Shown: piece after piece, positions 32,760-40,839 of the stretch
Position numbering within the stretch: the first letter of the stretch is position 1
How the letters are laid out: each line of letters starts with the position of its first letter
Source: UBA822 sp036336795
GTDB lineage: Bacteria; Gemmatimonadota; Gemmatimonadetes; Longimicrobiales; Gaopeijiaceae
Assembly: GCA_036336795.1 (NCBI GenBank)
Contig: JAYZFL010000009.1
Location: 1 to 40,839, forward strand
DNA length: 40,839 nt
Direction: 5' to 3'
The notes under the pieces: model-generated
What the model was told of the DNA's origin: nothing
The model's database searches: none
The model's input: the letters and a program-made list of their open reading frames with translations, nothing else
Position numbers and translations under genes: made by a program

Positions 32760-34097
32760 ATGAACGGAACGCGGAGAGTATACGTCCCACTGGTCCTAAT
32801 TCTGGCAGCTTCAGTGCCGCTGTCGTGTGAGGTGTCGGACAATGGGGCTGGGGCTGGTGAAGGTGAAACCAACGCTCTGGCGTCACCGCTCGTCTTCTCC
32901 GCGACCGTGGAGGCTGACTTGGCGACGCTCGCTTCCACCATTCCTGAAGCAGAGGAGCGCGAACTTGATCTCGAGATGGCGCTGACCCTTGTAGCGATGC
33001 CCTTGTCCTGTCTTGATCGACCTCATGCCGCTCCTCAGGACCGAAGCACCTACCTCGATACGATCGTCACGTCGCGCCGGCCTGGTTATGAGCGTAGTCG
33101 AGCGTTTTACGGTTGTTGGGACTGGCACTCTGCTGTGAATTCGACATGGGCAATTGTTAGGATCTACAAGGAATTCCCGCAGCTTCCGCTATCGGGTTTG
33201 ATAACGGAGAAGCTCGACTCTCACCTGTCTCAAGAAGCGCTCGTGGGAGAGCTTGAATTTTTCGAGAAGAATCGCACCTTCGAACGCTTGTACGGGTGGG
33301 CGTGGCTGCTGAAACTCTACGCTGAGTTGCGTACCTGGGAGCATCCCGAGTCGGAAACATGGGTCGATCGCGTCGAACCACTTGCCACCCTGTTTTCGGA
33401 GCGGACGGTCGAGTATCTGGCCGAGCTCAAGCGCCCGTCCCGCAGTGGCACTCACAGTAACACTGCATTTGCCTTGGCGATGATGCTCGACGCCTCACGC
33501 TCGCTAGGTGATACGGATCTCGAGGAGGCCATCATGGAGGAGTCAGGCAGATTGTTCGAACCTGACTCCGGGTGCCCAACTGCTTACGAGCCATGGGCAG
33601 CAGATTTTCTTTCGCCATGCCTTGAAGAGGCAGCACTTATGGCGCTCGTCCTGGAGGCCGACGCATACCGGGGATGGTTTGACAAGTTCCTCCCGCCCAT
33701 TTCTTCACGTGAGTTTCTTCCACTTATGCGGCCGATTGATCCCGAGAACGTTGTCGAATCCTTCGTCGACGGCTCAGTCGAAAGGGACGCTGCGAAGGTT
33801 TCGCGCGGAACTGATGTCGATGCAACCACGACCGAAAAGGAGAGACGCGCGGCCGACGAATTGCGGGCCCTGGCGTCGACGTCGCACCTAATCGGATTAG
33901 CGTTTATCAGGGCCGACGCCCTGAACCGTATCGCTTCTGCTCTCGCACCCGGCGATGCCCGCATTCCAGTCTACAGAAAGCTTGCTGTGCTCCACGGCTC
34001 CATGGGATTTGACGCGATGTTTCAGGCCGATTACGCAGGCTCTCACTGGCTCGGTACCTTCGCCCTTAAATACCTCTTGACTGAAGAAGAGCCTTAG
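32760..34097 (+). CDS. DUF2891 family protein, exported
   Basis: 445-residue protein of the DUF2891 family, whose function is not established. It begins with a signal (RRVYVPLVLILAASVPLSC) whose Cys23 could be lipidated, though the lipobox is imperfect; in-frame ATGs at 32676 and 32721 give longer versions. The family hallmark is the CWDWHSAV motif near residue 119, then LYGWAWLLKLYAEL and GTHSNTAFALAMMLD, with FLSPCLEEAALMALVL further on. The helical-repeat style resembles alpha/alpha toroid enzymes, which may act on sugars; that is inference. It diverges from the molybdoenzyme gene and lies 35 bp upstream of the ABC-F gene. Confidence 0.75.
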   Translation: MNGTRRVYVPLVLILAASVPLSCEVSDNGAGAGEGETNALASPLVFSATVEADLATLASTIPEAEERELDLEMALTLVAMPLSCLDRPHAAPQDRSTYLDTIVTSRRPGYERSRAFYGCWDWHSAVNSTWAIVRIYKEFPQLPLSGLITEKLDSHLSQEALVGELEFFEKNRTFERLYGWAWLLKLYAELRTWEHPESETWVDRVEPLATLFSERTVEYLAELKRPSRSGTHSNTAFALAMMLDASRSLGDTDLEEAIMEESGRLFEPDSGCPTAYEPWAADFLSPCLEEAALMALVLEADAYRGWFDKFLPPISSREFLPLMRPIDPENVVESFVDGSVERDAAKVSRGTDVDATTTEKERRAADELRALASTSHLIGLAFIRADALNRIASALAPGDARIPVYRKLAVLHGSMGFDAMFQADYAGSHWLGTFALKYLLTEEEP

Positions 34098-34132
34098 CCC
34101 TACCGCTCCGGCTTTGTTTAGATTCTTTCACC

Positions 34133-36121
34133 ATGATTTCTGTATCCAATCTTGCCAAGTCCTACGGCGACCAGATCCTCTTCTCCGGTGTGTCTTTCCA
34201 ACTGAATGCTGGAGAACGTTACGGACTCGTAGGTGCCAACGGATCTGGGAAGACGACCCTCCTCAACATCTTGAGTGGAGAGCTTGAGGCTAGCGAGGGG
34301 AGCATATCCGTTCCTAAAAAACTCCGGCTCGGGGTGCTTTGCCAAGATCAGTTCCAGTACGAAGATGACAAGATCCTCGCTGCAACGATGATGGGAAATG
34401 CGGAGCTCTGGGAAGCCATGGTCCAAAAGGAGGCGGTTCTGGCCAGAGCCGATGCCCACTTCGATGCGGACCGCTTCTCGGAACTGGAGGAGACTGTGCA
34501 GCGTCTTGATGGATATACCGCCGAGGGACGTGCCGCCAAGATTCTGGAAGGGTTGGGGCTCCCCGCTCACATCCACGGTGACCTGTTGTCCACGCTCTCG
34601 GGAGGGTTCAAGCTTCGAGTGCTACTGGCTCAGGTCCTAGCGGGCACGCCCGACGTTTTGCTCTTGGATGAGCCCACCAATCACCTTGATATTCTCTCAA
34701 TCCGCTGGCTTGAGATCTTTCTGTGTGACTTTGCTGGTCCCGTCGTAGTTATTTCCCATGATCACCGGTTCCTCGACAACGTTACAACGAAAATCCTCGA
34801 CGTGGACTACGAGTCCGTGCGTCTCTATCGAGGCAACTACACCGATTTCGTGAAGGCGAAACGAGTGGAGCGAGAACGTCGGGAGAAGGACATCGCCTCC
34901 CGGGAAAAGGAGATCGCTCACCACGAGAAGTTCGTGGAGCGGTTCCGGGCGAAGGCTTCTAAAGCGCGTCAAGCCCAGAGCAAGGTCCGGATGATCGAGA
35001 AGAAAGCGGAACGCTTGGTTGAGCTAGCCCCAAGTTCACGCCGTTATCCGACCTTCCGATTCGATCAGGTACGGGACAGTGGGCGGGATGTCCTCAAGGT
35101 CAAAGGTGTGACAAAATCGTTCGGCGACAACGAGGTGCTCCACGATGTGGATCTCTTCGTCCAGCGCGGCGAGCGGCTTGCGATTATGGGACCCAACGGC
35201 ATCGGCAAGTCGACTTTACTCAAGATCGTAATGGGAGAGTTAAAGGCTGACGAGGGTGAGGTGGAGTGGGGCTACGAAACGCATCCTGGCTACTTTGCCC
35301 AAGCCCACCGGGATCAGTTAGGCCCGCTGCACGGTACCGCGGAAGGCTGGGTCTGGGACTGCTGCCAAGAGAAGGACATCGGCTTTGTGCTGAGCCGCAT
35401 GGCACTGATGCTTTTTTCCGGGGACGACTCGAAGAAAAAATTGAGCGCTCTCTCCGGGGGAGAGGTGGCCCGCCTAATTTTCAGTCGGTTAATAATCACT
35501 CGGCCTAATGTGCTTGTGCTGGACGAGCCTACGAACCATCTGGACCTCGAGTCGATCGAGGCACTTGTCGAAGGCCTACAAACTTATCTCGGTACCATTA
35601 TTTTCGTCTCGCACGACCGTTGGCTTGTCGGCAAATTGGCTACACGAGTTGTGGAGATCAGACCCGAAGAGATCCGTAATTACCACGGTACTTACGAAGA
35701 GTACATCCACTTCTGCGGAGACGACCACCTCGACGCGGACCGTGTGATCCTCAAGGCTAAGACCGAAAAGCGGAAGAAGGGTGTCAAAAAAGAAGAAGCT
35801 GGGAGCGTGCGGTCCAATAGTGGAGGTGGGTCCAAGGATAGGGAACGGAAGGGCGGCGGCGAAAACCAAGAGCGTCCTCCGTCCATTTCGAAGGGGCGAA
35901 GGAAGCAAATGCTGGTGCGGCAGGACGAACTCTCTACTCGTATCGACGACTTCGAAGGTCGCATCAAGGAAATCGACAAGTTGTTCTGTGAGCCCATTTA
36001 CTATAAGCGGGCCCTGGCAGAGGAGGTGAGCGCGTTGGAAACCGAGAGGGCAGCGCTCCATCGCGAGGTGGCCAAGCTCATGGATGAATGGGAGCAGAAC
36101 GAAGAGGAAATCGGGCGCTGA
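34133..36121 (+). CDS. ABC-F ATPase, YbiT-like
   Basis: 662-residue cytoplasmic ABC-F protein with two ATPase domains and no membrane segments; such proteins act on ribosomes during translation. The first domain has Walker A GANGSGKTT (34-42), signature LSGGFKLRVLLAQ and Walker B VLLLDEPTNHLD. The second has GPNGIGKST, LSGGEVARL and VLVLDEPTNHLDLESIE. The inter-domain linker is basic and charged (about 235-300). The region GVLCQDQFQYEDD after the first Walker A and the SRRYPTFRFDQ segment after the linker resemble YbiT. A C-terminal extension of about 130 residues has a basic/Ser/Gly-rich stretch followed by a coiled coil, longer than in YbiT of E. coli. There is no Shine-Dalgarno sequence before the ATG. 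Confidence 0.93.
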   Translation: MISVSNLAKSYGDQILFSGVSFQLNAGERYGLVGANGSGKTTLLNILSGELEASEGSISVPKKLRLGVLCQDQFQYEDDKILAATMMGNAELWEAMVQKEAVLARADAHFDADRFSELEETVQRLDGYTAEGRAAKILEGLGLPAHIHGDLLSTLSGGFKLRVLLAQVLAGTPDVLLLDEPTNHLDILSIRWLEIFLCDFAGPVVVISHDHRFLDNVTTKILDVDYESVRLYRGNYTDFVKAKRVERERREKDIASREKEIAHHEKFVERFRAKASKARQAQSKVRMIEKKAERLVELAPSSRRYPTFRFDQVRDSGRDVLKVKGVTKSFGDNEVLHDVDLFVQRGERLAIMGPNGIGKSTLLKIVMGELKADEGEVEWGYETHPGYFAQAHRDQLGPLHGTAEGWVWDCCQEKDIGFVLSRMALMLFSGDDSKKKLSALSGGEVARLIFSRLIITRPNVLVLDEPTNHLDLESIEALVEGLQTYLGTIIFVSHDRWLVGKLATRVVEIRPEEIRNYHGTYEEYIHFCGDDHLDADRVILKAKTEKRKKGVKKEEAGSVRSNSGGGSKDRERKGGGENQERPPSISKGRRKQMLVRQDELSTRIDDFEGRIKEIDKLFCEPIYYKRALAEEVSALETERAALHREVAKLMDEWEQNEEEIGR

Positions 36122-36137
36122 TTCACCTATATTTCTC

Positions 36138-36143
36138 TATAAT
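36138..36143 (+). promoter_or_regulatory. Possible -10 box for the DinB gene
   Basis: TATAAT at 36138-36143 matches the sigma70 -10 consensus exactly and lies 22 bp before the ATG at 36166, with GGAG in between. No good -35 box is found at the normal distance, so it is only a candidate. Confidence 0.35.
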
Positions 36144-36165
36144 CCTGTCTCACTTGGAGTTGTCC

Positions 36166-36708
36166 ATGCATACTGCTCGAAAAGCACTTCTGATTCTGAC
36201 CCTCACCATCTCCTATACTTCGAACGCTCTGGCTCAGAGTACTCCTCCAAACTTCCTTGTCGAATTTGAGGGGCAGTTTAACGCTTCCGCGGACAAGTTG
36301 GTGGCTCTGGCCAAGGCCATGCCGGAAGAGAGCTACGCTTGGAGTCCAATGAAGGGTGTTGCATCGGTGGTGCGGGTGTATATGCACATTGCGCGCTACA
36401 ACTACTTCTATCCGGAGATCGCTTTGGGTTCCCGTTCACCCATGGGTGCTGAGGAGTACGACAGCTGGGAAGAGGGTGTAGCCGACAAAGAGAAGGCCGT
36501 CGCCATTCTGGCCGAGTCGATGGAGCACGTTAGGAAAGTCGTAGACTCCATGTCCTCGAAGGATCTCGGAGAAAAGACTCGGCTATACGGCCGTGATGTC
36601 GGTCAGTGGGCTGTCCTACTTCAACTCATTACCCACATGAATGAGCATCTCGGGCAATCAATCGCTTACGCCCGGATGAACCGCGTGGTGCCGCCCTGGT
36701 CACGCTAG
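36166..36708 (+). CDS. DinB-family protein with signal peptide
   Basis: 180-residue DinB/YfiT-like four-helix protein. The ATG at 36166 has GGAG 6 bases upstream and leads into a Sec signal (ALLILTLTISYTSNALAQ). The metal-binding His set of the family is His74 (VYMHIARYNYF), His157 and His161 (ITHMNEHLGQS). DinB proteins are mostly cytoplasmic metalloproteins, some acting as thiol-dependent transferases; exported versions are common in some soil and marine phyla. It lies 44 bp after the ABC-F gene but may have its own promoter. The substrate is unknown. Confidence 0.85.
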   Translation: MHTARKALLILTLTISYTSNALAQSTPPNFLVEFEGQFNASADKLVALAKAMPEESYAWSPMKGVASVVRVYMHIARYNYFYPEIALGSRSPMGAEEYDSWEEGVADKEKAVAILAESMEHVRKVVDSMSSKDLGEKTRLYGRDVGQWAVLLQLITHMNEHLGQSIAYARMNRVVPPWSR

Positions 36709-36724
36709 AGGGCGCCTATCCCGA

Positions 36725-36736
36725 GGTAAACTTACC
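36725..36736. repeat. Small hairpin between convergent genes
   Basis: GGTAA at 36725-36729 and TTACC at 36732-36736 pair around a 2-base loop in the gap between the convergent DinB and NHL-repeat genes. There is no T-run; it is a weak candidate for transcript end structure. Confidence 0.25.
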
Positions 36737-36846
36737 CCATAAGTGACGTGGCTATCCGGCATGTCACAAATTCAAACGAAAAGGGCAGGTTGTCCTGGTA
36801 GGGGATTTAGCCTTGACTCCAAAATTCCATCCGGGCCTATGGATCG

Positions 36847-37857
36847 TTACTGCGGCACGTATTTCTTGATCCCCCGTGGACCAACCTCTGCCCCGTACAC
36901 GTTACCATCTTCATCGGCCATGACACCTTCCGCGGCTGTTGTCCCGGCGTTGTCGGGATCCGGCTCAGGATCAGGAATGAACGCAGTGACAAATCCGTCA
37001 ATGGCGCTGCCGATCCGGATTCCGCGCTTCCAACCGGGATTGGCTCCCCATGTGTTATTGGATTCGGAGTCGGCCGAGTACAGGATATCATTCTTATCGA
37101 TGAAGAGGCCACTCGGACGACCAAATTGACTCCAGGTGGAAATGTGATTGCCGTCTTGGTCGAAGATCTGAATCCGCTTATTTGCGCGATCTCCGACGAA
37201 TAGCCGGTCTCGGGAGTCCATGGCGAGGGCGTGTGGATCACGGAACTCACCGTTCTCCCCCCCCGTTCCACCCCACTCTGTGATGAAGCTGCCGTCGCTA
37301 GAGAACTTCACGACCCGGTTGTTACCACCCGCCCCGTGGCCGTCTACGACGAAGATATCACCGTTCGGAGTGACCAGAACGTTAGAGGGTTGGTTGAACG
37401 TCGTCTCACCCTGAGCTGCCACACCGGCGGTTCCGAGGCTCATCAGCAGATCGCCTCGGGGGCTGAACTTGTGGATCTGATGTCCCCGGTCGCCATCGCC
37501 GCGGGCATCTGCGACCCAGACATCTCCGTTACTGTCCACGAAGATCCCATGGGGCCAGACGATCATACCTGCGCCGAAGCTCCTAAGTAGCTTTCCGGAA
37601 GTGTCGAAAAGGAGAATCGGATCGACGTCATCTCGTCCGACGCAACTGTTCTGACCACAGCGTTCGGCTACCCAAATGTTTCCGTCGGGGCTTGGATAAA
37701 TAGCACTGGCCGATCCCCATTCCCGTCCCGCGGGAAGCTGCCCCCAGTTCTCGATCGTGCGATAGGGGTTCGGCGCATGGTTCTGAGCTTGGACGACTCC
37801 CGTCGTGACAACGACCAGAGCTACGGTTGTGGATACAATTCGACTTGCGTGCGACAT
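36847..37857 (-). CDS. NHL-repeat beta-propeller protein, exported
   Basis: 336-residue protein starting at the ATG at 37857 (AGGAG about 9 bases upstream), although an open frame continues upstream to 38145 across the neighbouring gene. A Sec signal (IVSTTVALVVVTTGVVQAQ) precedes about six NHL-type blades, with recurring units such as PHGIFVDSNGDVWVAD, PSNVLVTPNGDIFVVDG, PHALAMDSRDRLFVGD and PSGLFIDKNDILYSAD. It resembles the peptidyl-alpha-hydroxyglycine amidating-lyase-like group of propellers, but catalytic function is not shown. It follows the small membrane protein gene by 44 bp and is probably co-transcribed. A run of eight C (37257-37264) lies in the coding region. Confidence 0.82.
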   Translation of the reverse strand: MSHASRIVSTTVALVVVTTGVVQAQNHAPNPYRTIENWGQLPAGREWGSASAIYPSPDGNIWVAERCGQNSCVGRDDVDPILLFDTSGKLLRSFGAGMIVWPHGIFVDSNGDVWVADARGDGDRGHQIHKFSPRGDLLMSLGTAGVAAQGETTFNQPSNVLVTPNGDIFVVDGHGAGGNNRVVKFSSDGSFITEWGGTGGENGEFRDPHALAMDSRDRLFVGDRANKRIQIFDQDGNHISTWSQFGRPSGLFIDKNDILYSADSESNNTWGANPGWKRGIRIGSAIDGFVTAFIPDPEPDPDNAGTTAAEGVMADEDGNVYGAEVGPRGIKKYVPQ

Positions 37858-37901
37858 CTTTATGCGCTCCTGACAAAGGTCGTAGTGAGGAGGTCGAGAA
37901 C

Positions 37902-38267
37902 CTACAAGTCCCATCCGGCGCGTGCGAGCATCCACAGGTTGATCATGACCACGACGATCGCCGTGATGTAGAAGGCCGGTGGTGTGATCGTGTCCGAAGC
38001 TGGAAAAAAGGCACCTCCAATGAGTGTAGGGAGGCGCAGGCCGTGCATTCCCCAGACGATGCGCGCGAACCAGACGTTCCGCCAACGGTAGAGACCCATG
38101 AAAACGGTAGCCGCAACGACTGTGCCGGCGACAAGCCATATCCAAGGCGGGCCCAGCCGTGGCGGCAGGAGGCCGGATCGGAGCATTACGTACGCTGAGG
38201 CCTCGTAGAGGATGGCGACATGCAGGTAGACGAACGCCGCTTGGCGGAATTTCCTCTCACGCTCCAT
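37902..38267 (-). CDS. Small four-helix membrane protein of unknown function
   Basis: 121-residue protein with about four hydrophobic segments: AAFVYLHVAILYEASAYVML, WIWLVAGTVVAATVFMGL, a weaker one near residue 75, and FYITAIVVVMINLWML. I do not recognise a family. A charged N-terminus (MERERKFRQ) fits the positive-inside rule. It lies upstream of the NHL propeller gene on the same strand with a 44 bp gap, so the two products may work together in the envelope. The ribosome site is weak. Confidence 0.65.
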   Translation of the reverse strand: MERERKFRQAAFVYLHVAILYEASAYVMLRSGLLPPRLGPPWIWLVAGTVVAATVFMGLYRWRNVWFARIVWGMHGLRLPTLIGGAFFPASDTITPPAFYITAIVVVMINLWMLARAGWDL

Positions 38268-38500
38268 CGGCCAATCGCTTTTCAGTTTGGGATTTTCTCC
38301 TGATCAGTGGAGGGGTCGTTATCGAACCGTGGTGTCGGCCCTTTCTGTTGAAAAAACCTTGGATTCATACTGTCCGTGAAGACCAACGGGGTAAGTATGG
38401 AAATCCGGAGCCCGAGGGTGTCCGGCACGCGGCAGATATCCATACAGTCGTTGAGGTTCTTCGATTCGTAAGAGTCCATGCCACGGTGGAGGGTTTCACG

Positions 38501-38950
38501 TCAGCCACTCGGCTTGATCCGGTATCCGCCGTCATCGGTCCGCTCCCGAAATTCCCGATGGCACGAGCGGCACGTTGATTTCAGATCGCTGAAGGCTTGA
38601 CTCGCCTGGTCGTCGTCCTCTACAGCACTCGCCCTCGAAAGGGCAGCTGTCGCAACGAGCGCTTGTTCGACGAAATCGACGGCGCCTTGAACTTCACGAG
38701 CCATCCAAAACTTCTGGATCTGCTCTAACAGCGATTTTAGTGCATCGGTATCGGTTCCCAGGTCTCCCCAGTATTTGGCGTCGATATGGAGTTCCGCATC
38801 TCCTGTTACATAGTCGATCTCCTCCATGGCCGCGGAGAAGTCCGCCTCGGTTAAGACCGCCTGTGAAGCCTCGAGCGACGGTTGAAACACGCCCCATGGG
38901 AAGTTGGCCAATACGACACAGGAGGCGATGATCGTCCCGTAAGCACGCAT
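38501..38950 (-). CDS. Class II c-type cytochrome (cytochrome c'/c556-like)
   Basis: 149-residue exported protein with an N-terminal hydrophobic signal and a helical body. The haem motif CRSCH (Cys127/Cys130/His131) lies near the C-terminus, which is characteristic of class II cytochromes that form a four-helix bundle. Met42 (FSAAMEEI) could be a sixth ligand, as in low-spin c556. GAGAGGGA precedes the ATG by 5-6 bases. Such proteins carry electrons or bind NO in the periplasm. It is separated from the membrane protein gene downstream by 233 bp and seems to be its own unit. Confidence 0.8.
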   Translation of the reverse strand: MRAYGTIIASCVVLANFPWGVFQPSLEASQAVLTEADFSAAMEEIDYVTGDAELHIDAKYWGDLGTDTDALKSLLEQIQKFWMAREVQGAVDFVEQALVATAALSRASAVEDDDQASQAFSDLKSTCRSCHREFRERTDDGGYRIKPSG

Positions 38951-39121
38951 GTAGTCCCTCTCTCGGACTCAAATGAAACAAAGCCGCGTAATGATGGGCG
39001 GTTCATTAAGTATGGGCAATGCATCTCGTTTAGGTATCTCTCGATCTACATGTTCCTCCTCGTAAAGACGCGCTGTGGTCCCAGAAGTGGTTTGCGAACT
39101 CCTGATTGAAGCTTCCCGCAT

Positions 39122-39130
39122 CCCCCCCCC
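39122..39130. repeat. C9 homopolymer in intergenic DNA
   Basis: Nine consecutive C lie in the gap between the amidase stop (39162) and the class II cytochrome start (38950). Long homopolymers can slip during replication and alter promoter spacing, but nothing more than its presence is shown. Confidence 0.5.
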
Positions 39131-39161
39131 TAAATTCATCTCCGGGAGCTTACTCACGCGC

Positions 39162-40721
39162 CTATAGCGCGGGAAAGCCCCCAGGCGGCATACGGTGGTG
39201 TGTTCCCTGCTCGTAGGCATAGGCGAGCCGGAACAGGAGCAGTTCGTCGTAGGGACGAGCGAGGATCTGAAGGCCGGCGGGAAGGTTTCCATAGGTGAAG
39301 CCCATCGGGACCGTGATTGCGGGCATTCCAGTTGCAGGGGCCACTACCTGGCTGTTGTCGCCACGGTATTCCTCGTTTCCACGATCGATATGCGCCGGGG
39401 GGTTACGCCATGTGGGGTAGATGATAGCGTCAAGTTGCGCAGCGTCCATAGCGGAAACCAGCGCCGACAGATAGGCTTGTCTTCCTTCGTTTTCGAGGTA
39501 ATCATGACAGGGTGGGTCGTCGTCCGCAGGATGAATATCTAGGGGCATGCCTTCGTAGCGACGCAGTGAATTCTCCGAGTAACCCGAGTACTGACCAGTT
39601 TCAAGCACCTTGAGCACATCGCGGATGGGTGCGCCCTCTCCCAACGATCCCAGGTAGACGTACATGTCATAACGGAAACGTCGACACGACATGTTCGGAC
39701 GGCGGCGTTGCTCCTCGAGGTCGAATTCCAGGGGATCGACGATTTGGGCACCAAGCCGGGCTAGGTCAGCCACGGCTTGCTCGAAAACTCTCACTACGGC
39801 ACTATCCGCATCCTCGGTATCGACAAGGTCCCGCATTACGGCGATCCGTGCTCCGCGAAGCCCATTTTCATCGAGCGCGATGGTGTAGTCAGTCTCTCTG
39901 CGTCCTCTCCCGGCTTCTGTGTACGGATCAGCTGGGTCGTATCCAGCAACCACATTGAATATCCTCGCTGCGTCCTCAACCGTTCGGGCCATCGGACCAG
40001 CGATATCTCGGTCGAAGGAAAGCGGGATCACCCCATCTCGACTGGTTAATCCGATAGTCGAGCGGATGCCGACGAGTGCAAGATGCGAAGAAGGCCCGCG
40101 AATTGAGTTGCCGGTGTCAGTCCCTAGTCCCGCGACACCAAAGCTTGCCGCCACCCCCGACGCGGTGCCACCGCTCGATCCGGCGGGTACACGGTCCAAC
40201 GCATAAGCGTTTGCAGTAGTGTCGTAAGAAGAACTTACCGTTTGTCGTGCGCTGAACGCCCATTCTGCCATGTTTGTTTTCGCGAGAACGATCCCGTCCG
40301 CCTCACGGATACGCTTTACCATGAAGGCGTCGTCAGGTGGAAGGTTCCCCATAAGCGCAATCGACCCGCCAGTGGTTGGTAGATCGTGAGTGTCGAAGTT
40401 GTCCTTCACGAGCAGTGGGGCACAAAAGAGTGGCCCTAACTCCTGTCCTTCCTGCACCGCTTCGTCGATCTCGTCTGCTCGCATAAGAGCGTTCGGGTTC
40501 ACCACCGTGATCGCATTCACCGTAGCTTGATCGTACGTATTGATTCGATCGAGATAGGCCTGCACCACGAGCCGACAGGTCGTGCGCCCAGATCGAATCT
40601 GGTCTTGAATCTGTGGGATGGTTGCTTCGACCACATCGATGAGCTGGGGGGAACTAGTACACGCGAATAACGTGGTGGTGAAGGTGACTGCCGTAGCAAA
40701 ACAGGCTCGAGCGGAGTTCAT
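39162..40721 (-). CDS. Amidase-signature family amidase, lipoprotein
   Basis: 519-residue Ser-cisSer-Lys amidase from the ATG at 40721, with AGGA about 9 bases upstream; a frame from 40775 adds non-signal sequence. The N-terminus has a Sec lipoprotein signal (FATAVTFTTTLFAC, lipid Cys21, lipobox LFAC). Catalytic residues are Lys106 in PLLVKDNFDT, Ser182 in PAGSSGGTASG and Ser206 in DTGNSIRGPSS. The C-terminal part ends with the usual PAITVPMGF and LPAGLQILARPYDE motifs. It hydrolyses an unknown amide in the periplasm. It differs from the amidase at 17639 in using the Sec lipoprotein rather than the Tat route. Confidence 0.92.
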   Translation of the reverse strand: MNSARACFATAVTFTTTLFACTSSPQLIDVVEATIPQIQDQIRSGRTTCRLVVQAYLDRINTYDQATVNAITVVNPNALMRADEIDEAVQEGQELGPLFCAPLLVKDNFDTHDLPTTGGSIALMGNLPPDDAFMVKRIREADGIVLAKTNMAEWAFSARQTVSSSYDTTANAYALDRVPAGSSGGTASGVAASFGVAGLGTDTGNSIRGPSSHLALVGIRSTIGLTSRDGVIPLSFDRDIAGPMARTVEDAARIFNVVAGYDPADPYTEAGRGRRETDYTIALDENGLRGARIAVMRDLVDTEDADSAVVRVFEQAVADLARLGAQIVDPLEFDLEEQRRRPNMSCRRFRYDMYVYLGSLGEGAPIRDVLKVLETGQYSGYSENSLRRYEGMPLDIHPADDDPPCHDYLENEGRQAYLSALVSAMDAAQLDAIIYPTWRNPPAHIDRGNEEYRGDNSQVVAPATGMPAITVPMGFTYGNLPAGLQILARPYDELLLFRLAYAYEQGTHHRMPPGGFPAL

Positions 40722-40822
40722 GGTCAGTTTCCTGGATAGGTGGTCCTCAAAAGGACATTGTGGGCGCCGAGGCACTGCGGGCGGGATCTTTTTGGTTTTC
40801 AGCTTATGATAGTCGGGTCGCT

Positions 40823-40839
40823 GTCGGGCTAAGCCCGAC
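40823..40839. terminator. Hairpin at the right window edge
   Basis: GTCGGGC (40823-40829) and GCCCGAC (40833-40839) pair perfectly around a 3-base loop, ending exactly at the window edge. A following T-run cannot be seen. On the minus strand it lies upstream of the amidase gene, so it may end transcription of a gene outside the window. Confidence 0.5.

Noticed and set aside
37858..38145. N-terminal extension of the NHL protein
   Set aside because: The extension runs through the membrane protein gene in another frame and lacks a signal, while the ATG at 37857 is followed by a clean signal peptide and preceded by AGGAG.
38159..38578. Plus-strand open frame over the membrane protein and cytochrome ends
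   Set aside because: It overlaps two supported minus-strand genes, shows no signal or domain, and has mixed composition.
1..40839. CRISPR array, phage, transposon or defence genes
   Set aside because: No regularly spaced direct repeats, transposase, integrase, nuclease/methylase pair or toxin-antitoxin gene was recognised on either strand by reading.

Overview
The window looks like a chromosomal segment of a free-living, diderm, moderately GC-rich bacterium. Almost every gene after about 2.5 kb is a metabolic enzyme or an exported protein. Many carry Tat or Sec/lipoprotein signals, and there are two copies of a large outer-membrane protein with an N-terminal CBM9-like domain (DUF5916 type). 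That mix of DUF5916 proteins, Tat-exported amidases, M28 peptidase, D-aminoacylase-like amidohydrolase, small c-type cytochromes and DinB proteins is reminiscent of Gemmatimonadota or Acidobacteriota-type genomes. This is an inference from gene content; no rRNA or other phylogenetic marker is present. I saw no rRNA, tRNA, CRISPR, transposase, integrase or phage gene. No gene-free stretch exceeds about 300 bp.

Layout. (1) 1-2322: an AT-richer edge with galE and a GT4 glycosyltransferase on the minus strand, probably the end of a surface-polysaccharide locus. (2) 2554-6763: an acyl-CoA module. A minus-strand set (acyl-CoA dehydrogenase, mesaconyl/itaconyl-CoA-type hydratase, MmgE/PrpD) converges on a plus-strand CitE/HpcH-type CoA-ester lyase. 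Hydration followed by lyase cleavage fits breakdown of a branched C5-type dicarboxyl-CoA such as citramalyl-CoA. (3) 7022-8621: a lone TPP-dependent E1 alpha subunit followed by a HARE-HTH/zinc-ribbon protein. (4) 8642-14638: gamma-glutamyltransferase family protein, a Tat-exported HisC-like aminotransferase, a DUF5916 outer-membrane protein and a FmdB zinc ribbon. (5) 14803-21175: a run of predicted exported hydrolases (histone-deacetylase-fold amidohydrolase, D-aminoacylase family, Tat amidase, acetamidase/formamidase) and a small Tat molybdopterin protein. (6) 21239-29365: a DUF5818-like protein, M28 peptidase, a NosR-like flavin/iron-sulfur membrane protein, the second DUF5916 protein and a hemolysin III family protein. 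(7) 29487-32654: a minus-strand set of sulfite-dehydrogenase-like molybdoenzyme, c-type cytochrome and PLP decarboxylase. (8) 32760-36708: DUF2891 lipoprotein, YbiT-like ABC-F ATPase, exported DinB protein. (9) 36847-40721: NHL beta-propeller, small membrane protein, class II cytochrome c and an amidase lipoprotein.

How it may work together. The most coherent theme is extracytoplasmic breakdown of amides, peptides and amino-acid derivatives: peptidase, gamma-glutamyltransferase, two amidases by different export routes, D-aminoacylase-like enzyme, formamidase, deacetylase-fold enzyme and an exported aminotransferase. Released acids could enter the acyl-CoA module, and electrons could pass through the molybdoenzyme/cytochrome pair. 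This link is inferred from co-location and export signals only. I did not find an obvious defence system or a mobile element.
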